Part shown: positions 16,931-23,910 of the stretch, one piece after another | Position numbering within the stretch: the first letter of the stretch is position 1 | Layout: each line of letters begins with the position of its first letter | Source: DASPWV01 sp046727855 | GTDB lineage: Bacteria > Acidobacteriota > Vicinamibacteria > Vicinamibacterales > UBA2999 | Length of the DNA stretch: 38,952 nucleotides | Direction: 5' to 3' | NCBI GenBank assembly: GCA_046727855.1 | Contig: JBKPDL010000192.1 | Span: 1-38,952, forward strand | Notes under the pieces: generated by a model | Seen by the model: only the letters and a program-made list of their open reading frames with translations | Told to the model about the DNA's origin: nothing | Database searches by the model: none | Position numbers and translations under genes: made by a program

Positions 16931-17404
16931 ATGGCATCGAATCAGATTGCGTTTGGACGAACGCGATCGACCGGGCTCGTCGAAGTCCTCGATCGCATCC
17001 TCGACAAAGGCCTGTTCGTGGGTGGGGACATCAAGATTTCGCTGGCCGACGTCGAACTGCTCACGATTCGCATCCGCTTGATCGTGTGCTCGCTCGACAA
17101 GGCGCGCGAGATCGGACTCGATTGGTGGATGTACGACCGCCATCTGTCGCCGGGCCGGGTCAGTGCCGCCGAACGGGAGCGCCTCGAACAACGGATTGCG
17201 GCGCTCGAACGGCAGGTAGGCACCAGCAGCCCGATCTTGAGTGCGGCGCCGGCGGCAAAGATCCCCAAGGGGGTGCCGCGCGCGCGGCGCCACGGGTCAC
17301 GATGCCAGCCACGCAGGTGGAGTAGACAATGCCCGTTGAAAGAGCAGCAGGCGGATCGAGTCTCGTCGATGTTCTCGATCGCGTCCTCGACAAAGGCATC
17401 GTGA
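16931..17404 (+). CDS. gvpJ: GvpJ-like gas vesicle protein of the GvpA superfamily, with a probable 3' frameshift
   Basis: Residues about 12-68 match the GvpA/J/M fold: STGLVEVLDRILDKGLFVGG, then DIKISLADVELLTIRIRLIV and SLDKAREIGLDWW. The ISLADVELLTIRIRL form and the WW ending are typical of GvpJ rather than structural GvpA. As read, the frame runs to 17404, well into the next gene, with an implausible Arg/Ser-rich tail. A shift into another frame near 17270-17290 (an AAGGGGG run and a GCGCGCGC run) would instead give the ending AAPRVTMPATQVE and a stop at 17325, 3 bases before the next ATG. That is the likelier natural end. GvpJ proteins are minor components thought to help nucleate vesicle assembly. 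Confidence 0.88.
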   Translation: MASNQIAFGRTRSTGLVEVLDRILDKGLFVGGDIKISLADVELLTIRIRLIVCSLDKAREIGLDWWMYDRHLSPGRVSAAERERLEQRIAALERQVGTSSPILSAAPAAKIPKGVPRARRHGSRCQPRRWSRQCPLKEQQADRVSSMFSIASSTKAS

Positions 17405-17784
17405 TCGATGCCTGGGTGCGCGTCTCGCTCGTCGGTATCGACCTGATCACGGTTGAAGCGCGCGTCGTGGTGGCGTCGATCGACACCTATTTGAAGTACG
17501 CCGAAGCCGTCGGCAACGGGTCCACGGCGTCGCGGCCGGCGATCGAAGGGGGACCAGTCGAGACCGTTGGCATCGAGACCGAGTTGATCGAGCGCGAGCG
17601 TGTGCCGCGCGCGACCACGACCACCACCACGACAAGGCAGAGTGGCAGACGTAAACGACCCGCGGGACCGGCGGAGACCGTCAGCATCGAGACCGAATTG
17701 ATCGAGCGCGAGCGTGTGCCGCGCGCGACCACGACCACCACGACTAGGCAGAGTGGCAGACGTAAACGACCCGCGACCACATGA
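17329..17784 (+). CDS. gvpA: major gas vesicle structural protein GvpA with a repeated C-terminal extension
   Basis: Residues 9-63 are a near-canonical GvpA: SSLVDVLDRVLDKGIVIDAW, VRVSLVGIDLITVEARVVVA, SIDTYLKYAEAVG. GvpA assembles into the ribs of the gas vesicle wall and is normally about 70 residues. This one is 151 residues because of an added tail that is two near-identical copies (78-115 and 116-151) of a unit starting ETV-x-IETELIERERVPR, followed by a Thr run and RQSGRRKRPA. The tail is charged and probably disordered, and would face outward or inward on the wall. The stop overlaps the next gene, a histidine kinase, by 4 bases (ATGA). Confidence 0.94.
   Translation: MPVERAAGGSSLVDVLDRVLDKGIVIDAWVRVSLVGIDLITVEARVVVASIDTYLKYAEAVGNGSTASRPAIEGGPVETVGIETELIERERVPRATTTTTTTRQSGRRKRPAGPAETVSIETELIERERVPRATTTTTTRQSGRRKRPATT
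17560..17781 (+). repeat. gvpA: tandem direct repeat (114 + 108 bp) encoding the GvpA tail
   Basis: The copy at 17560-17673 (38 codons) is followed directly by a copy at 17674-17781 (36 codons). They are nearly identical in DNA, differing by a few substitutions and by shortening of the ACC/ACG threonine run by one codon. The high nucleotide identity means a recent duplication or continuing homogenisation. Confidence 0.9.
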
Positions 17785-19952
17785 TCCAGGCGGAGGCGAA
17801 GCTGGCGCTCGTCGAATTCCTGTTGAGCAACGTTGACGCGTCAGCCTGTGCCCAACGGGGACTGGAGTGGCTCGGCGCAAACGCAGCCGTTGGCAGGGCG
17901 CTGCTCGCCACGGCGGTCGGCGATCCCGATCGACTCTGGGGGATTGCTGCGCTCGGCATCTCGCCGGCCCGCACCGGAGAATTCGTCCTCGATCTCGAAG
18001 ACCGTCGCGATCCGCTCGTCACCGTAGCGTGGAACGGTACGCCCGCGCATTTCCGGCCCGGGAAAGCCCACCGTGAAAGCCCGCTCGAAGGCGCACCGTT
18101 TCATGCCGTGCCGCTTCGTCCCGATCAATCGATGCCGCCGCTCGGTATTCTTCTGCTCGAGGGAGAAGAGCGCGACCTCGACGCCGACGTCCTCTGGTTT
18201 GCCGAGGTGCTGGGCGACAAGCTTCAGGCGCTCCGTCTGCGCAACGTCACCGCCGATCCCGGGATGGATCGCGAACGCCATCTTCTCTACAGCATCATCA
18301 ACGCCGTCACCGATCCCATCCTCTTGACCGACACCTCGGGCAAGTTGGTCATCGGCAACGCTCGCGCCGAGCAACTGTTCGCGATTCGCGCGGACGAAAG
18401 CGAAGGCCGCCGCCGCGCGGTTGAAATCAACAACCTGTTTTTCTCCTCGGCGCTCGCCGGACGGCTCGTGGACTTGCAGTATGCGCCGTCGGCGCGCGAG
18501 CTCGTGCTCGTCAATCCCGAAGACGGATCCGACCTGCTGTTCGAGCTGCTGACCTCGTCGATCTCGCTCGAGCGCGACAGCAGCGCGGTCGTTTCCGTTC
18601 TGCGCAACGTCACAGATTTGTGGCGCACCCGACAGGAGCTCGAAGACAACCACCGGCGGTTGAGCGAGGTTGAGATGCAGATGCGCACCGAGCGCAATCG
18701 TCTCGATCTGCTTGTCGATTCGGTCGCCGACCCGATCATCGTCACCGATCCTGAGGGCGACATCCTGATGACCAACGCCCCCGCCGAGCGATTTTTCACG
18801 ACGGCGGAGGGCGCCGGCAAACAGGTGGGCGGTCGCGTGCAAGCCAACGTCGCGCAGTTCTCGTCCTTTGTGTCTGAACTGCTGCTGCAAAGCGGCACGA
18901 ATCAGCGCTGGCGCGAGCGCATCACTTTGACCGACCCTGAAACCGGGCGTGTGGTGCCGATGGAAGCGGTGGCCGGCACCATGATGTCCGGGCCGAGCGA
19001 ACTGAGCGGCGTCGTCACCGTGCTGCACGACCAAACGGAAGCAATCGAACGCGAGGCTTTGTACGCCGAGCTGCAGAAGGCGTCGGCGCATCTCGAGCTG
19101 CGCGTGCGCGAGGCGACCGCGGAACTTGCGCATCAGAACGAGCTGCTGCGCCGGCAGGCGCTCGCGCTGGAGCAGGCCTCAGCGGCGAAATCGCAATTCC
19201 TCGCCAACGTGTCGCACGAATTCCGCACGCCGCTCAACGCCATCCTCGGTTACTCCCTGATGCTGATTGGTGGATTTTACGGGCAGCTCAGCGAAGAGCA
19301 ACTCAAGACCGTGCAGCGGATCGACGCGAACAGCAAGCACCTCGCCACGCTGATCAACGACGTGCTCGACATCGAACGCATCGAGGCCGGTCGCATGCCG
19401 TTGCAGGTTTCGCAGTTCCCGCTTGACGCTGTCATTCGTGAAGTCATGGAGGAATTACAAGGTGTGATCGCGCAGGCGCCTGCGTCGGTTCACGTCGATC
19501 TGCCGAGAGAGGTGCCGAAGCTCAAGAGCGATCGCCAGAAGCTGAAGCAGATTCTGGTCAATCTGTTGAGCAATGCCCTGAAATACACGAAGGAAGGCCG
19601 CGTCGACATCATCGCCGAGGCGCAGGCCGAGCGCCGGCGCGTCCTGCTCAAAGTCAAGGACAGCGGTGTGGGGATCGCGCCGGCAGATCACACGCGCATC
19701 TTCGAGCCGTTTCAACAGGCCAAGCGCGTCATCACGCGGCCTCAGGGTGGCACAGGATTAGGTCTGGCGATTTCACGTCGTCTCGCGCACATGCTCGGCG
19801 GCGACATCAGCCTGCAAAGCGCGCTCGGCGAGGGCTCGACGTTTACGGTCGACATTCCGATGCGTGTCCGGACGCGCCCCGGCACGCAGCGTTCCGATCT
19901 GCGGCCGCACGAGATCGGCGCCAGTAGCGAACCTGGCCGCCGATCGGCATAG
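17781..19952 (+). CDS. soluble GAF/PAS/PAS histidine kinase embedded in the gvp operon
   Basis: A 723-residue cytoplasmic kinase without membrane spans. In order it has a GAF-like domain (about 1-155), PAS 1 (164-285; LLYSIINAVTDPILLTD), PAS 2 (303-420; LDLLVDSVADPIIVTD) and a coiled coil (425-470). The HisKA segment follows (NVSHEFRTPLNAILG, His479), then a HATPase domain (about 585-700; NLLSNALKYT, DSGVGI, GGTGLGLAIS). Its start overlaps the gvpA stop by 4 bases and the next gene, gvpF/L, starts 16 bases after its stop. It is therefore an integral part of the gas vesicle operon. The receiver at 16516 is its likely partner. The signal is unknown; no haem or FAD-binding motif is evident in the PAS domains. 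Confidence 0.93.
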   Translation: MIQAEAKLALVEFLLSNVDASACAQRGLEWLGANAAVGRALLATAVGDPDRLWGIAALGISPARTGEFVLDLEDRRDPLVTVAWNGTPAHFRPGKAHRESPLEGAPFHAVPLRPDQSMPPLGILLLEGEERDLDADVLWFAEVLGDKLQALRLRNVTADPGMDRERHLLYSIINAVTDPILLTDTSGKLVIGNARAEQLFAIRADESEGRRRAVEINNLFFSSALAGRLVDLQYAPSARELVLVNPEDGSDLLFELLTSSISLERDSSAVVSVLRNVTDLWRTRQELEDNHRRLSEVEMQMRTERNRLDLLVDSVADPIIVTDPEGDILMTNAPAERFFTTAEGAGKQVGGRVQANVAQFSSFVSELLLQSGTNQRWRERITLTDPETGRVVPMEAVAGTMMSGPSELSGVVTVLHDQTEAIEREALYAELQKASAHLELRVREATAELAHQNELLRRQALALEQASAAKSQFLANVSHEFRTPLNAILGYSLMLIGGFYGQLSEEQLKTVQRIDANSKHLATLINDVLDIERIEAGRMPLQVSQFPLDAVIREVMEELQGVIAQAPASVHVDLPREVPKLKSDRQKLKQILVNLLSNALKYTKEGRVDIIAEAQAERRRVLLKVKDSGVGIAPADHTRIFEPFQQAKRVITRPQGGTGLGLAISRRLAHMLGGDISLQSALGEGSTFTVDIPMRVRTRPGTQRSDLRPHEIGASSEPGRRSA

Positions 19953-19968
19953 AATTTTGGCACGGGAC

Positions 19969-20886
19969 ATGGCCAAGAAGACGTCATCGCTTCGACGAGC
20001 GAAGCCCTCGGGTGAGCGCGCAAAGCGCGCGACCGGGCCGGTCGCCGCGCCGGCGCGATCGAAATCGCGCGTCGAAAAGCCTCTCGCGCGAAAGACCCAC
20101 GGCGCCGCTGAATCGGCGATCACACCGGCCGATCAGACCGCCAAGGGCCGCTACGTGTATTGCATCGTCCGTGCGGATCAACCGCTTGCGTTTGGTCCGA
20201 TCGGCATCGGCGAGGAGCCCGCCCCGGTCTATACCGTGCGCTGCGACGATCTCTCGGCAGTCGTGTCGGACTCACCGCTCGGCGTGCTCGATCCGACGCG
20301 CGACAACGTGCTCGCCCACCAGCGCGTCAACGAAACCGTGATGCGCAAGTACACCGTGCTGCCGCTGTCGTTTGGCACGGTCTTCAAGACCCGAGACGAC
20401 GTGACGGCGTTTTTGAAGTCGGCGTATCGCGCGTTCTCCGACGTGCTCGACAAGATGGAGAACAAGCTCGAGTTCGGTCTCAAGGTCCTGTGGGATCGTG
20501 ACGCCGTCATCCGCGAGATCGAAGACGAAGACGAGGACATTCACCGCCTCAAGAGCGAAATCGCGGCGCAGAAGGGATCGACGTACTTCGCGCGCATGCA
20601 GTATGGCCGGTTGATCGACGCCGCGCTGCAGGCGCGCTCGGAGCGTTACGTGGCGGAAATCTTCGATCGGCTGCGCGGCGTCTCGGTTGCCGCGCGCTCG
20701 AACAAGCCAATTGGCGATCGCATGATCCTCAACGCCGCGTTCCTCGTCTCGCGCGACGCCGAAGACGCCTTCGACGCGCGCGTGAAGGAGCTGGGCGCGA
20801 AGCACAGCATGCTCACGTTCCGCTACACTGGCCCGTGGCCGCCTTATAACTTTGTCAATATCCGGCTGAAGCTGGAGCGGGCGTGA
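19969..20886 (+). CDS. gvpF: GvpF/GvpL family gas vesicle protein (first copy)
   Basis: A 305-residue protein of the GvpL/F family (Pfam GvpL_GvpF). The ATG at 19969 is chosen over upstream in-frame starts because those lie inside the kinase gene. Residues 1-60 are a Lys/Arg/Ala-rich, probably disordered extension. The family domain begins at GRYVYCIVRADQP and contains YTVLPLSFGTVF, an acidic coiled segment and the C-terminal signature TGPWPPYNF. GvpF/L proteins bind GvpA and act in nucleation and early assembly. This is one of three paralogues in the cluster. Confidence 0.93.
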   Translation: MAKKTSSLRRAKPSGERAKRATGPVAAPARSKSRVEKPLARKTHGAAESAITPADQTAKGRYVYCIVRADQPLAFGPIGIGEEPAPVYTVRCDDLSAVVSDSPLGVLDPTRDNVLAHQRVNETVMRKYTVLPLSFGTVFKTRDDVTAFLKSAYRAFSDVLDKMENKLEFGLKVLWDRDAVIREIEDEDEDIHRLKSEIAAQKGSTYFARMQYGRLIDAALQARSERYVAEIFDRLRGVSVAARSNKPIGDRMILNAAFLVSRDAEDAFDARVKELGAKHSMLTFRYTGPWPPYNFVNIRLKLERA

Positions 20887-20893
20887 AAGTTAC

Positions 20894-21049
20894 AAGTTCA
20901 AAGTTCAAAGTTCAAAGTTCAAAGTGGGTGGCAAGTGTTAAGTGCAAAGTTTACCGAACGGCCAATTTGCCGGGTGAAATTTCCAACTCAACAACTAACC
21001 TTGAACTTTGAACTTTGAACTTTGAACTTTGAACTTTGAACTTTGAACT
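20894..21049. repeat. heptamer arrays in inverted orientation upstream of gvpG
   Basis: Left arm 20894-20924 has four or more copies of AAGTTCA. Right arm 21001-21049 is exactly seven copies of TTGAACT. The arms are complementary over about 31 bp and are separated by about 76 bases, so the operon transcript could form a long hairpin. It ends 3 bases before the gvpG ATG at 21053, where no Shine-Dalgarno sequence is visible. This could limit gvpG translation or separate the upstream and downstream parts of the operon. Confidence 0.8.
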
Positions 21050-21052
21050 GAC

Positions 21053-21340
21053 ATGTTCATCCTCGACAGCCTCCTGATCAACCGCATCAGCTTCGTGCTC
21101 GACAAGGTGCGCACCGTCGCCGAACAGGAGCTCGATAATCCGGACACGCTGCGTCACCAGTTGCTGGAGGCGCAGCTCGATTACGAAGAAGGCCGCATCG
21201 ACGAGGACACGTTCGCCGAGATCGAGGCCGATCTCCTGGCGCGCATTCGCGAGCTCAAGGCGAACGAACAGCTCGGCGGAATCGCCGACGCCACCAGTTT
21301 TGAAAAGATCGAGGTCAATTTCGACGACGATGGTTCGTAA
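21053..21340 (+). CDS. gvpG: gas vesicle protein GvpG
   Basis: A 95-residue GvpG family protein. The family start MFILDSLLINRISFVLDKV and the Leu/Glu-rich helical core (LRHQLLEAQLDYEEGRIDEDTF) are clear; the C-terminus is acidic. GvpG is a small assembly factor, usually next to gvpF as here. It is preceded by a heptamer inverted-repeat array instead of a normal ribosome site. Its stop overlaps the next gvpF/L gene by 11 bases. Confidence 0.93.
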   Translation: MFILDSLLINRISFVLDKVRTVAEQELDNPDTLRHQLLEAQLDYEEGRIDEDTFAEIEADLLARIRELKANEQLGGIADATSFEKIEVNFDDDGS

Positions 21341-22133
21341 GGTGGGGAATCGGCGGAGCGATCACGTTTACGTGTTTTGCGCCGTCCGCGGCTCCGTCTC
21401 ACCGCGTGATCTCAGCAGGTTGCTTTCGATGCCCGACGGCGACGCGCCTCGCGCCGTCTCTCTCACCCAAGATATCACCCTGGTTGCGTCGGACGTTCCG
21501 GCGACGACATATCGGACCGAAACGATCGAGTCGCGACTGCAGGACCTCGACTGGGTCGCGCGGTGTGGCGCGGCTCATCATGGCGTTGCCGACGGACTCG
21601 CGCCGAAGTACACCGTGGTTCCCTTCCGCCTGTTCACGCTGTTCTCGAGTGAGGAGAAGGCCGTGGCCACTTTGTCGCGCGCGGCACGGCGGATCGACGA
21701 AGCGCTCGAGGCGGTGAAAGGCAAGGCGGAGTGGGTGCTGCGGATTACCAAGCCGGATCCCGCGCTGGCTATGTCCGCTGAGGGCGCACCGGCCGGCGCG
21801 CCGGCAACATCCGGCACATCGTTCCTGGCGCAAAAGGCGGCCGCCAAACACGCCGCGGCGGATCTGGCGGCGCGAATACGGCGCGACGTGGGCGGGGTCT
21901 TTGCCACGCTCGCCGAAATCGCAGACCGCTCCACCGAACGTGCGGTCGAACCGGCCACAGGTTTGCTGCTCGACGCGGCGTTTCTGGTACCATCAGGCCA
22001 AATCACGGCATTCAAACGCGCACTCGAAAACGGCGCGCGCGAACTGTTGCGGAGCGGCTGTCGCGTGAGCCTCACCGGGCCTTGGCCACCCTACAGCTTC
22101 GCGGCGCTCGCATCGGGGCCGGACCGTGGCTGA
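21330..22133 (+). CDS. GvpF/GvpL family gas vesicle protein (second copy)
   Basis: A 267-residue GvpL/F family member. The start at 21330 overlaps the gvpG end by 11 bases; the frame is open 10 codons further upstream inside gvpG. It shows HVYVFCAVRGSVSP at the N-terminus, KYTVVPFRLFTLF in the middle and LTGPWPPYSF at the C-terminus. An Ala/Gly-rich insert near 160-180 (EGAPAGAPATSG) replaces the acidic segment of the first copy. It overlaps the following gene by 8 bases, which indicates tight translational coupling. Its role is probably assembly, as for its paralogues. Confidence 0.9.
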   Translation: MVRKVGNRRSDHVYVFCAVRGSVSPRDLSRLLSMPDGDAPRAVSLTQDITLVASDVPATTYRTETIESRLQDLDWVARCGAAHHGVADGLAPKYTVVPFRLFTLFSSEEKAVATLSRAARRIDEALEAVKGKAEWVLRITKPDPALAMSAEGAPAGAPATSGTSFLAQKAAAKHAAADLAARIRRDVGGVFATLAEIADRSTERAVEPATGLLLDAAFLVPSGQITAFKRALENGARELLRSGCRVSLTGPWPPYSFAALASGPDRG

Positions 22134-22383
22134 CCTGCCGTCTCGCGCCAACCCGCCGCATCCACCTTCGCGACCGGTCGAACAGCGCGCGGTTGCAGCA
22201 CTGCTCGATTCGCCGGACACCTCGCTCGCAGATGTAGTTGACAGTCTGCTCGACAAAGGCGTGGTGCTCGACGGCGAACTGGTGCTCGGCCTCGCCGATG
22301 TCGATTTGATCTATCTCCGACTTTCCGTGCTGCTGGTGGCGGCCGATCGCGTGTTGGCACCCCGGTCCAGCGCGGACCTTTAG
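22126..22383 (+). CDS. GvpA-superfamily minor gas vesicle protein (GvpS/J/M-like)
   Basis: An 85-residue protein starting with GTG inside the end of the previous gene. Residues 33-77 match the GvpA superfamily: SLADVVDSLLDKGVVLDGEL, VLGLADVDLIYLRLSVLLVAADRVL. The LGLADVDLIYLRLSVLL form is closest to the GvpS/GvpM type that sits between gvpF/L and gvpL in actinobacterial clusters. The N-terminal 30 residues are Pro-rich. The C-terminal SADL and the stop codon lie inside a dispersed GGACCT palindrome, so the tail has been shaped by that repeat. Confidence 0.87.
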   Translation: MADLPSRANPPHPPSRPVEQRAVAALLDSPDTSLADVVDSLLDKGVVLDGELVLGLADVDLIYLRLSVLLVAADRVLAPRSSADL

Positions 22384-22390
22384 GTCCGCG
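22371..22390. repeat. 20-bp perfect palindrome (GCGGACCT..AGGTCCGC)
   Basis: CGCGGACCT-TT-AGGTCCGCG is perfect over 9-bp arms. It contains the TAG stop of the small gvp gene (22381-22383) and lies 12 bases before the next gvpL/F start. A degenerate copy is at 2199-2214. It looks like a dispersed palindromic element rather than an operator unique to this operon. In RNA it would form a hairpin between the two coding regions. Confidence 0.7.
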
Positions 22391-22402
22391 ACCGACCGAT
22401 CG

Positions 22403-23041
22403 ATGGTCTACATCTACGCGCTCGCCGCGGATCTGAACGGTGTGGCGGATCTCCGAGGCGTCAGCGGCGAGCGCCTCGAGCTCGTGCCCGTGGGTACGGC
22501 GATCGCGGTGGCCGGCGAAGTGGCGGCGCTGCCACCGATCGATGCCTCCACGTTGAAAGCGCAAGACAGCCTCGTGCGCGCGCTGCACGAGCACTCAGCG
22601 GCGCTGTTGCCGATGCGTTTTGGCACATCAGTTCAGGAGCTCGCCAGTGTGGCTGGATCGATCGCCGCGCGTCCGGGGATCATGCAGCGCCTCGAGGCGG
22701 TGCGTGGATGTGAACAAATGATCGTACGGGTCGTGGGAGAGTCGGCCGCTCCGCCCGCGCCGGCGGGACACGCGTCAACCGGCCGGGCCTATCTCGAGGC
22801 GCGCGCCAAAGCCTACGCCAGCCCGCCGGAGTTGACGGCACTTGCGTCAGCGGCCGGCGCACTGCAGCGCGACGTGCGAATCGAACCGGCACAGCAGCCT
22901 GGTTTTCTGGGGTCGATTTATCATCTGATCGAGCGCGGACGTGCCGACGAGTATCGCACCGCCATCGAACGCGCAGCCGCCGCCCACCATACCCTGCGCG
23001 TGATGATCACAGGACCGCTTCCCGCCTACGCGTTTGCATGA
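22403..23041 (+). CDS. gvpL: GvpL/GvpF family gas vesicle protein (third copy)
   Basis: A 212-residue member and the shortest of the three. It begins MVYIYALAADLNGV, has LLPMRFGTSVQ at the position of the LPLSFGTVF motif in the first copy, and ends ITGPLPAYAF, a looser version of the TGPWPPYSF signature. It lies 19 bases after the previous stop, with the GGACCT palindrome between, and overlaps gvpK by 4 bases. It corresponds by position to gvpL of actinobacterial clusters. Confidence 0.9.
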   Translation: MVYIYALAADLNGVADLRGVSGERLELVPVGTAIAVAGEVAALPPIDASTLKAQDSLVRALHEHSAALLPMRFGTSVQELASVAGSIAARPGIMQRLEAVRGCEQMIVRVVGESAAPPAPAGHASTGRAYLEARAKAYASPPELTALASAAGALQRDVRIEPAQQPGFLGSIYHLIERGRADEYRTAIERAAAAHHTLRVMITGPLPAYAFA

Positions 23042-23373
23042 ACGACGACCTGAAAGATCTCGAGCTCATGGCGCGCGAGCTCAAGGATCGCCTCGAGAAA
23101 CGTTCGGCTCCCGGCCGCTGGAACGCGGAACCGGAGGAGGTCCGCCGCTGGGTGATGCAGTTGGTGCTGACGCTCGTCGAGTTGATCAGACAATTGCTGG
23201 AACGCCAGGCCATCAGGCGGATGGAAAACGGCACGCTCAGCGCCGACGAAATGGAGCGCATCGGCCAGGCGTTGATGCAACTCGAAGCGACCATCAAAGA
23301 GCTCGCCGAGCAGAACGGCCTCGAATTGAAGGATTTGAACCTGGATTTGGGCCCGCTCGGGAAATTGCTCTAG
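23038..23373 (+). CDS. gvpK: gas vesicle protein GvpK
   Basis: A 111-residue GvpK. The family features are clear: RWNAEPEEVRRWVMQLVLTLVELIRQLLERQAIRRM, given here only by its key elements (the EVRRWVMQLVLTLVEL helix and QAIRRMENGTL), then DEMERIGQALMQLE. GvpK is an essential minor protein that is usually near the end of gvp operons. It is the last recognisable gene of the operon. No gvpN ATPase, gvpC or gvpO follows. Confidence 0.94.
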   Translation: MNDDLKDLELMARELKDRLEKRSAPGRWNAEPEEVRRWVMQLVLTLVELIRQLLERQAIRRMENGTLSADEMERIGQALMQLEATIKELAEQNGLELKDLNLDLGPLGKLL

Positions 23374-23503
23374 CTCGATGAGTTTGACCACCTCCGTGCT
23401 TTGGTGCTGCCGCGGCCTCAGCGCGCAATCTGTGTCTGCGTTCACCCAGCCATGCCGCAAAGATCGCCAACCCACCGAGTCAGGATCGATCCTGATGGCG
23501 ACG

Positions 23504-23671
23504 TTAGACGCCGTGTCCGTAACCGGCTTCTTTTTCCTCTTCGTCTTCACGATCGTTCAGCACCGAGACGCGCACGATCACGCCTTCGCGCGATGTTTCC
23601 GCCAGCGGTCGTCCCTGCACAGGCGTTTTGGGCGGCGTCTCCTTCATGGGCGTTTGTGGTCGTGAGTTCAT
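23504..23671 (-). CDS. small hypothetical protein, 55 aa
   Basis: A 55-residue frame on the minus strand, read from the ATG at 23671, which has GAGGA 10 bases upstream. The N-terminal half is rich in Pro, Thr and Lys (TPMKETPPKTPVQGRP) and the C-terminal half is strongly acidic (NDREDEEEKEAG). No family is recognised. The leader contains two hairpins (23707-23734 and 23784-23805). It could be a genuine small protein or chance; the good ribosome site is the main support. The gap 23374-23503 on either strand shows nothing. Confidence 0.42.
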   Translation of the reverse strand: MNSRPQTPMKETPPKTPVQGRPLAETSREGVIVRVSVLNDREDEEEKEAGYGHGV

Positions 23672-23706
23672 GATCGGTTCCTCGCCTTGATCGGACCAAA
23701 TGGAAA

Positions 23707-23805
23707 GGGCCATCACCCTTGCGGATGATGGCCCCTGAAAAACTCGCCTCGTATGTGTCAGCGCAGCATCATCCGCTCGTAGACGTCGGCGCAAGTAGGC
23801 CGACG
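23707..23805. other. two strong hairpins between gvpK and the next gene
   Basis: GGGCCATCA / TGATGGCCC (23707-23715 and 23726-23734, 10-base loop) and CGTCGGC / GCCGACG (23784-23790 and 23799-23805, 8-base loop) are perfect stems. On the minus strand the first is followed by TTTCCATTT, a weak T-tract. They may end the gvp operon, or form a structured leader for the small minus-strand frame. No known riboswitch consensus was recognised. The remainder of 23806-23910 shows no gene. Confidence 0.5.
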
Positions 23806-23910
23806 CCGCTAATAAGGACGAGTCGAACGACACGCGTCAGCGACACGATTCGACTACCCTAGCACGTCGAGGGCTTGGGGCGCAACGCCAGGCAGTAAAC
23901 TGAACAGCCG

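Noticed and set aside
20894..21049. CRISPR-like array
   Set aside because: Units are contiguous heptamers without spacers and in inverted halves; no cas gene is nearby.
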